Positions 63,701 through 64,000 of a DNA stretch of 64,000 bases are shown here, in pieces. Within the stretch, counting starts at the first letter, position 1. Each line of letters starts with the position of its first letter. The DNA comes from an uncultured Alphaproteobacteria bacterium. GTDB lineage: Bacteria; Pseudomonadota; Alphaproteobacteria; Rs-D84. The translations under genes were made by a program, and so were the position numbers. Location of the stretch: assembly GCA_934232895.1 (NCBI GenBank), contig CAKQGH010000006.1, positions 1 to 64,000 of the forward strand. The letters run 5' to 3'. The notes beneath the pieces are model-generated. The model had not been told where the DNA came from. It saw only the letters and a list, made by a program, of their open reading frames with translations, and did not search any database.

Positions 63701-64000
63701 GGGCACATACAACCCGAACACTGGGTCAAGCCTGGCCACGGCATGTGTTAAATCAGACGCCGGATATTATGTTGGCACCAATGGTGCAACCGCACAAACG
63801 GCATGCACGGGCGCAACATATACCGACACGACTGGCGCCACCAAATGCACCACATGCCCAACGGCAACCAAGTACGCAGATGCATTAGCACAGTATTCGT
63901 ATTACAATACTGGCACAATTGGTGACCACACGACCAAGACCAAATGCCAGGCGGTGTTTAATTCCACAATTGATCATGGAACATTGGTAAATGATGCGTG
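48711..64000 (+). CDS. Giant secreted InlB-repeat / Cys-rich surface protein 3 (3' end beyond window)
   Basis: Open to the window end: at least 5096 codons. I start at the GTG at 48711 behind AGGAAAAGAG, giving signal peptide MGILSRNLRFLGAIFVMVFG (cleavage near LPARA). The in-frame ATG at 48672 overlaps the -10 box and is unlikely. Frame continuity was checked at roughly 2-kb steps. Order: unique N-terminal part; about nine InlB B-repeats with Cys modules (to about residue 2440); within it a PKD-like domain (about 1086-1145, YVDWGDGSAMETITRTNTT) and BspA/LRR-like repeats (about 1177-1380, ITSIPENLF, TSVPAGLFGG); then about 2500 residues of tandem Cys modules with almost no InlB repeats (GQTCTQCSGAxYSAGGTATS, SGYYTTGC, CTGQ.QC). 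Likely a very long surface fibre or coat. Confidence 0.85.
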   Translation, partial: MGILSRNLRFLGAIFVMVFGALFGALPARAVYIEYEDCTNGSVCTETALDQNVALTFPLPNGNWASPGWAVFSKEIKPASVCFDNGDYGGAIELYTSQIGTVWVYLQCNESTGYYDTVFSHTQADGNQNSELSSGWGYLSVGPGYYATRGNIFLIDPYVGKWLDYYGDVETCDGMCGDGVIVVRDVQKCPAGYYCPGAGPFVQLLYNDENIYGRIKCPDGTYSEPGATSVNDCVPYEQADDGAKQYLATCEYTYDNMDAKISCREGLVRDCWCKLAEDDTSQAVLNDCSADVQEDGNGNRYCVVNYVDIADSTYRAYCRPSTREEDGRSEDDTLNSEIIYCEARLSSKSGATKYYVKYDLNGGIWQNSDTTGVTNYIDDGSGSCSDEDRVYLGEPYRADCTFDYWIDANRDDDEPFNGTTDPEKNQYFCPGDFQGVSVRAKWSCEPGLTKAVRECAAGEYLPAGQDDCVVCPPDGSGVYCPGGVFGAIGDGGYTEDQGRFECAIGSYEDDGNLGDTGGVKQCTACDGGYTTPKAGAPNHYSCDTCDNNTSGVSSWATPVWNSNNYVNNLCQISSCHTGYKSVTGDGVDGRCSIITYSITYNLNGGKNPSGTRTSYNVKSSTYTLPTPTKSGYTFGGWYTNSGLTGNAVTTIAAGSIGNKTFYAKWTANGITCAAGKYLPANSTTCTTCPAGSYCPGGTWSQSSSAQGLNTCPSFGDVNSNFDSLVAGDNSCMVDGGFAPDVTGITSKSGCVYDATCGTKASWVERRGFSSASATSYDKLIGTYYFDVPAGYGYYMSGPTTKCLNTLGSGPKTSGVGYSTLTKCETGYYCPGGNSYANSAVTCGGTNNPQIIGRTQCPTGYTSAAGATSASACTAATYKVTLDKQSGTGGTSEYYYQYNTKGTCYYYTTSALSTCTDSSDGQNITKPTRTGYDFKGYYTGTDGTGTQYVNASGLAINNLYKTAGNRTLYANWSPKTWYVYFYDDVAAGACSGFVGVYSLEYGNTASGINQPDGCEWYDDDGYSVMPKGDAPNGYRFAGWYTGENGTGIQLTDENGRILDNVFTTDFGDDGAEIAAYAKFVPNVTPTFTVTVKTTEANTAFSFKLAATGTFYVDWGDGSAMETITRTNTTQTTYSHTFATAGTYTVGFAGRATGYVTQPTLSDSACTSNAGTSACGNSIPAFTLQGMGKYIYGMSGSIGSIFPTLASGAQPGFRFAFSSIQATSIPENLFSGITGTPTACMFNDTFYGAKITSIPENLFHGITGTAPGLFSGTFWGTKITSIPAGLFSTITGTLQPYMFEATFIDTTAVTSVPAGLFGGVTGAPARCAFKDTFRSAEGVTALPANLFPNLSGKPGYYSLKNMFALASNLAGYVPQTMFSNLDSTGYSAGPMDSIFVDTKLETTCPAGKYQYLTGFEDDWESGIVCSDCAQTPYTDSGTDTETITNGSRSRTKTRSCYKTSVAGNKGGIAACDASTSCGAYTYGDWTYTCNTGYHLSGTTCVANTYTIKYQSGVNGATVLGTMPDTTCTYDQDCKLAPNGFSIHEKWKFIGWSRQILADAEYANGATVRNLTSRNGGTVYLYGIWEDCPACNATNANCTLTAPLGVCTYTTSCKTGYGNIQNNGAYNASCSASTYTITLRDYADANTHSTIYQVYGSKYYSDTSTETAITKATVPTRSGYKFRGFYTVKQSDLTGNGGSGTRRITSDGTLPGNTTFTASTKLYAAWAQDCTTPSNGTCSLTINTDGTATYTASCNSGYTVSGATTATPSCTANTYTVTYAANGGTGSNQTQSVTYKSSFTTKASSTFTRSGYTFAGWGGNYPKSNTAYTYTTTGNTTLNAQWCQNCASVSNGSCTLTVNEATGACTYTTSCNAGYTISNNGKYNPTCTANTYTVSFNANGGSGGQSTSVTATYGAAMPAISTTAPTRTGYTFGGWYDTSAATGGTQYYTAAGASARSWNKTANTTLYARWTVKSIKCAAGKYLPAGKDACATCVAGYACAGGTWTYDGDEHGRTQCTGATYAGAGATQCTSCPSPYTYDVSAGKTKIEQCTVQTTAGSYIKDAKGDKVSCPTGYYCPSAVVAYGSTNSPTACPAIASHTPTTWQSNYYNPTPVSSEFTSAGGESIDRCAVTYTLKNDRGTISTLKMYNPETDKYDYGWQNDYYMLYISLNPGYYFTKKWSVTLSDGEHTMCDESADNPKIYVDAAPCPAGSYCPGYVDSLDMNGGTHPDSWPKCSDGEYTDTMGIYACPTTYPNSAAKSSAIEQCWLTTTAGKYVATARADQVQCLANNYCAGGTTVNYGSTGGMQSCATGYESAAGASSCTATTYSITYNLNGGTNAAGAKTSYTIETADYTLPTPTKTGYTFGGWYENSGLTGSAVTKIAKGSTGNKTYWAKWTIKSVNCAAGKYLPANSLTCGDCTAGYACAGGTYSYSSSTQGRSACTGRTKYSAAGAASCNTVSSGYYTTGCNSSNNNCTGQTQCTGTTYCSGGVKSDCPSGYTANTTAGKTAASQCTISVPAGKYLGTANGTTTTSCAAGTYKAAHTVNYGSTSSCGACTGRTKYSASGAASCSTVSSGYYTTGCNTSGNNCTGQSQCDGGVYCTGGIQNDCPTAETGWTQGTGKGWSAVTSCFETKAATSVSTYCSAGQLKKNATSSTAWGTSTISTALQAKAGSFVSGQTCTQCTGASYSAGGTATSCTSCPSGYAANTDNGKTAATQCEISIAAGKYLGTAKGATTTSCAAGTYKAAHNVSYGSTSSCSACSGRTKYSAAGAASCSNVGSGYYTTGCDTSGNKCTGQKQCTSGTWCAAGVMNQCSSLAGVSSAGGVYSSAVGSTANTACKYTAPTQIITGCLSVISNTVTYTGSAWPKTTYEADAAAGYIVANNNTAGATCTQCTGATYSAGGRATSCTACPTGYTANTDNGKSAASQCTISVTGGHYIGTAGQNSTNWGTCAAGSYKAAHTVNYGSTSSCSACTGRTKYSASGAASCSTVSTGYYTTGCNTSNNNCTGQKQCTSGTWCASGVMNQCSSLSGVSVSGGTYSSAAGSTANTACKYTGPSKTLSGCKTVTTNTVTYTGTAWPATTYSVTANGGYIISNNNQAAAACTQCSGAVYSAGGTATSCAACPSAESGWTQGTGKGWSAVTSCFETKAATSASTYCSAGQLKKNATSATAWGNSTISTALQAKPGSIVSGQTCTQCSGAKYSAGGTATSCASCPAATSGWTLGTGTGWSAVTSCYQTKAATSVSTYCAAGQLKQNATSATAWGNSTISTALTAKPGAIVSGQTCTQCTGTSYSAGGTATLCELCPDGYTNDIGNGKTSASQCAISVDGGHYIGTAGQDSTNWGTCAAGTYKDIHLVYYGSTSSCSACTGRTKYSASGASACSTVSNGYYTTGCNTSNNNCTGQSQCTSGTWCASGVMNQCSSLTGVSVSGGTYSSAAGSTANTACKYTGPSKTLSGCKTVTTNTVTYTGTAWPATTYSVTANGGYIISNNNQAAAACTQCGTGKYSAGGTATSCSSCPTADSGWTATAPAGSTSYSACYEYQTPANCASGSVKRTATSATAYGTTIALLNKLSSKAGYYASATATSCTICPTGSSCAAGATAPMVCANWTYAPKTGMSSCTACPALTTGWSKFDSSSDGWKSHTMCIQVSPTPDSCSAGNLKQVASADGATTWGTSSVNTALKATAGNYVAGTSCTSCRGLGGGFYPNSDADNAGGASACYTNSISGGYVASATDHQATDCAAGTYKGAHTVHFGSTSSCDSCMGRTKYSAAGASACSTVSTGYYTTGCDTSSNKCTGQSQCDGSVYCTGGVQKNCPAAESKWTLGTGKGWSAITSCFETIQVADEVQYCSAGQLKKNATTDGAWPTVATTSVAIQAKPGSVVVGQSCAQCSGASYSAGGTATQCSSCPTATSGWTRNTGTGWSKVEQCNQTKTVGGNCAAGQLKQNATSATAWGASTISIALSAKPGAFVNGQTCSQCNGALYSAGGTVTSCSSCPTATSGWTISSGIGWTKVEQCNQTKTVGGYCSAGALIQNATSSTTWGTSEILTELQAKPGSIVSGQTCTQCSGAKYSAGGTATSCASCPAATSGWTLGTGTGWSAVTSCYQTKAATSVSAYCAAGQLKQNATSATAWGTSTISTALTAKAGAIVDGQTCTQCSGATYSGGGVVTQCSVCPTGYDANIVNGKTAASQCQIKCSAKTVVSIVNGSCTALTTGGYYKGEHLVNYGSTSSAEQCPAGYRDGAVGAAITDCAKSVAGGNYVRTAKDENASTCVAGTYRTAHTVTYGNTSSCSACNGRTKYSAAGAASCSNVSTGYYTTGCNTNNNNCTGQSQCDGSVYCTGGILNNCPTAETGWTQGTGKGWSVVTSCFETKAATSVSTYCASGVLKKNATSGTAWGTSTISTALTAKAGAIVDGQTCTQCSGASYSAGGTATLCELCPAGYEANIGNGKTAATQCEISVDGGHYIGAAGQNSTNWGTCVAGTFKANHFVRYGNTSSCDACTSRTKYSAAGASACSTVSGGYYTTGCTGEDKCTGQAQCTSGTWCASGVMNQCSSLSGVSVSGGSYSSATGSTANTACKYTGPLQIIDGCSYVTPNTVTYTGTTWPESTYMVDAMPGWYVVGDNTADATCKQCSGAVYSAGGKATSCASCPSATSGWTRNTGTGWSKVEQCNQTKTVGGYCSAGELKQNATSATAWGTSTISVPLQAKAGSIVSGQTCAQCSGAKYSAGGTVTSCTACPTADTGWTLGTGTGWTSYSACYEYQTPTNCASGSVKRVASDASAYSATITLRNTLSSKAGYYASTTATSCTICPKGSSCAAGAVNPTACANWTFADKTGMSSCTSCPSVTSGWSKSNTTGTGWTSYSQCQQTTGTPEHCVSGGLKQTATSSTTWGASTVNVALSADAGYYVNGTACSICTGATYSGGGTLTKCDECPTIYTHNTTDGKIHIDQCQAKTTAGKYIKTENDDMETVCAAGGYCAGGTIVNWGGTGGRTLCTAGTYNPNTGSSLATACVKSDAGYYVGTNGATAQTACTGATYTDTTGATKCTTCPTATKYADALAQYSYYNTGTIGDHTTKTKCQAVFNSTIDHGTLVNDA
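63660..64000 (+). repeat. 341-bp block shared with giant gene 2
   Basis: Gap-free near-identical copy of 46376-46716. In gene 2 this block is followed by 454 bases to the stop codon, so gene 3 may end about 450 bases past the window. Confidence 0.9.

Noticed and set aside
27705..64000. Many antisense and out-of-frame open frames of 60-210 codons in the giant genes
   Set aside because: They are rich in Cys, His, Arg and Pro without domains, and lack ribosome sites; they follow from the repeat composition of the real frame.

Overview
The window looks like the chromosome of an uncultured, probably host-associated alphaproteobacterium. The clearest marker is a GcrA-type cell-cycle regulator (6414-7034), a family essentially confined to Alphaproteobacteria. 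The other housekeeping genes fit a Gram-negative cell: rpsA, tig, rplM-rpsI, argS, adk, acpS, ruvB, corA and an envelope cluster ybgC-tolQ-tolR-tolA. I infer a gut-type lineage from the abundance of InlB-like and cysteine-rich surface proteins. That placement is inference, not a search result.

Layout. 1-661 holds a tandem tRNA-3'-end-like repeat, an intergenic repeat, and a strong promoter driving a structured RNA with its own terminator. 672-6337 holds a small HTH-like gene and, on the minus strand, a CpaA/TadV-like prepilin peptidase followed by a four-helix-bundle (S23/IVP) gene and three secreted proteins in a tight operon. 6414-9124 holds gcrA and a long one-TM protein with a proline-rich tail. 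9198-26174 is mostly housekeeping (corA, tRNA-Pro, acpS, adk, rpsA, tig, rpsI, rplM, argS, an EnvZ/OmpR-like pair, a pseudoenzyme-like hydrolase, ruvB and the tol cluster), broken by repeats.

26175-27630 and 47577-48600 are gene-free zones packed with nested palindromic and MITE-like repeats. They precede the first and third of three giant secreted genes on the plus strand: 27705-37889 (3394 aa), 38039-47170 (3043 aa) and 48711 to beyond the window end (at least 5096 aa). All three have signal peptides, many InlB B-repeat (Listeria-Bacteroides repeat) modules and many Cys-rich modules resembling ephrin-receptor-like/GCC2-GCC3 domains. The RNase P RNA gene sits on the minus strand between the second and third.

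Main observations for follow-up: (1) two four-helix-bundle genes, each packaged between perfect inverted repeats made of heptads of different sequence, one inside the tol operon and one forming the 5' end of a secreted-protein gene; (2) the giant mosaic proteins exchange near-identical blocks and two of them share an identically spaced palindrome upstream of the promoter; (3) a repeat family in which a structured insert of about 75 nt interrupts the T-loop of tRNA-like 3' ends, with compensatory base changes between copies; (4) a new structured RNA at about 491-661.
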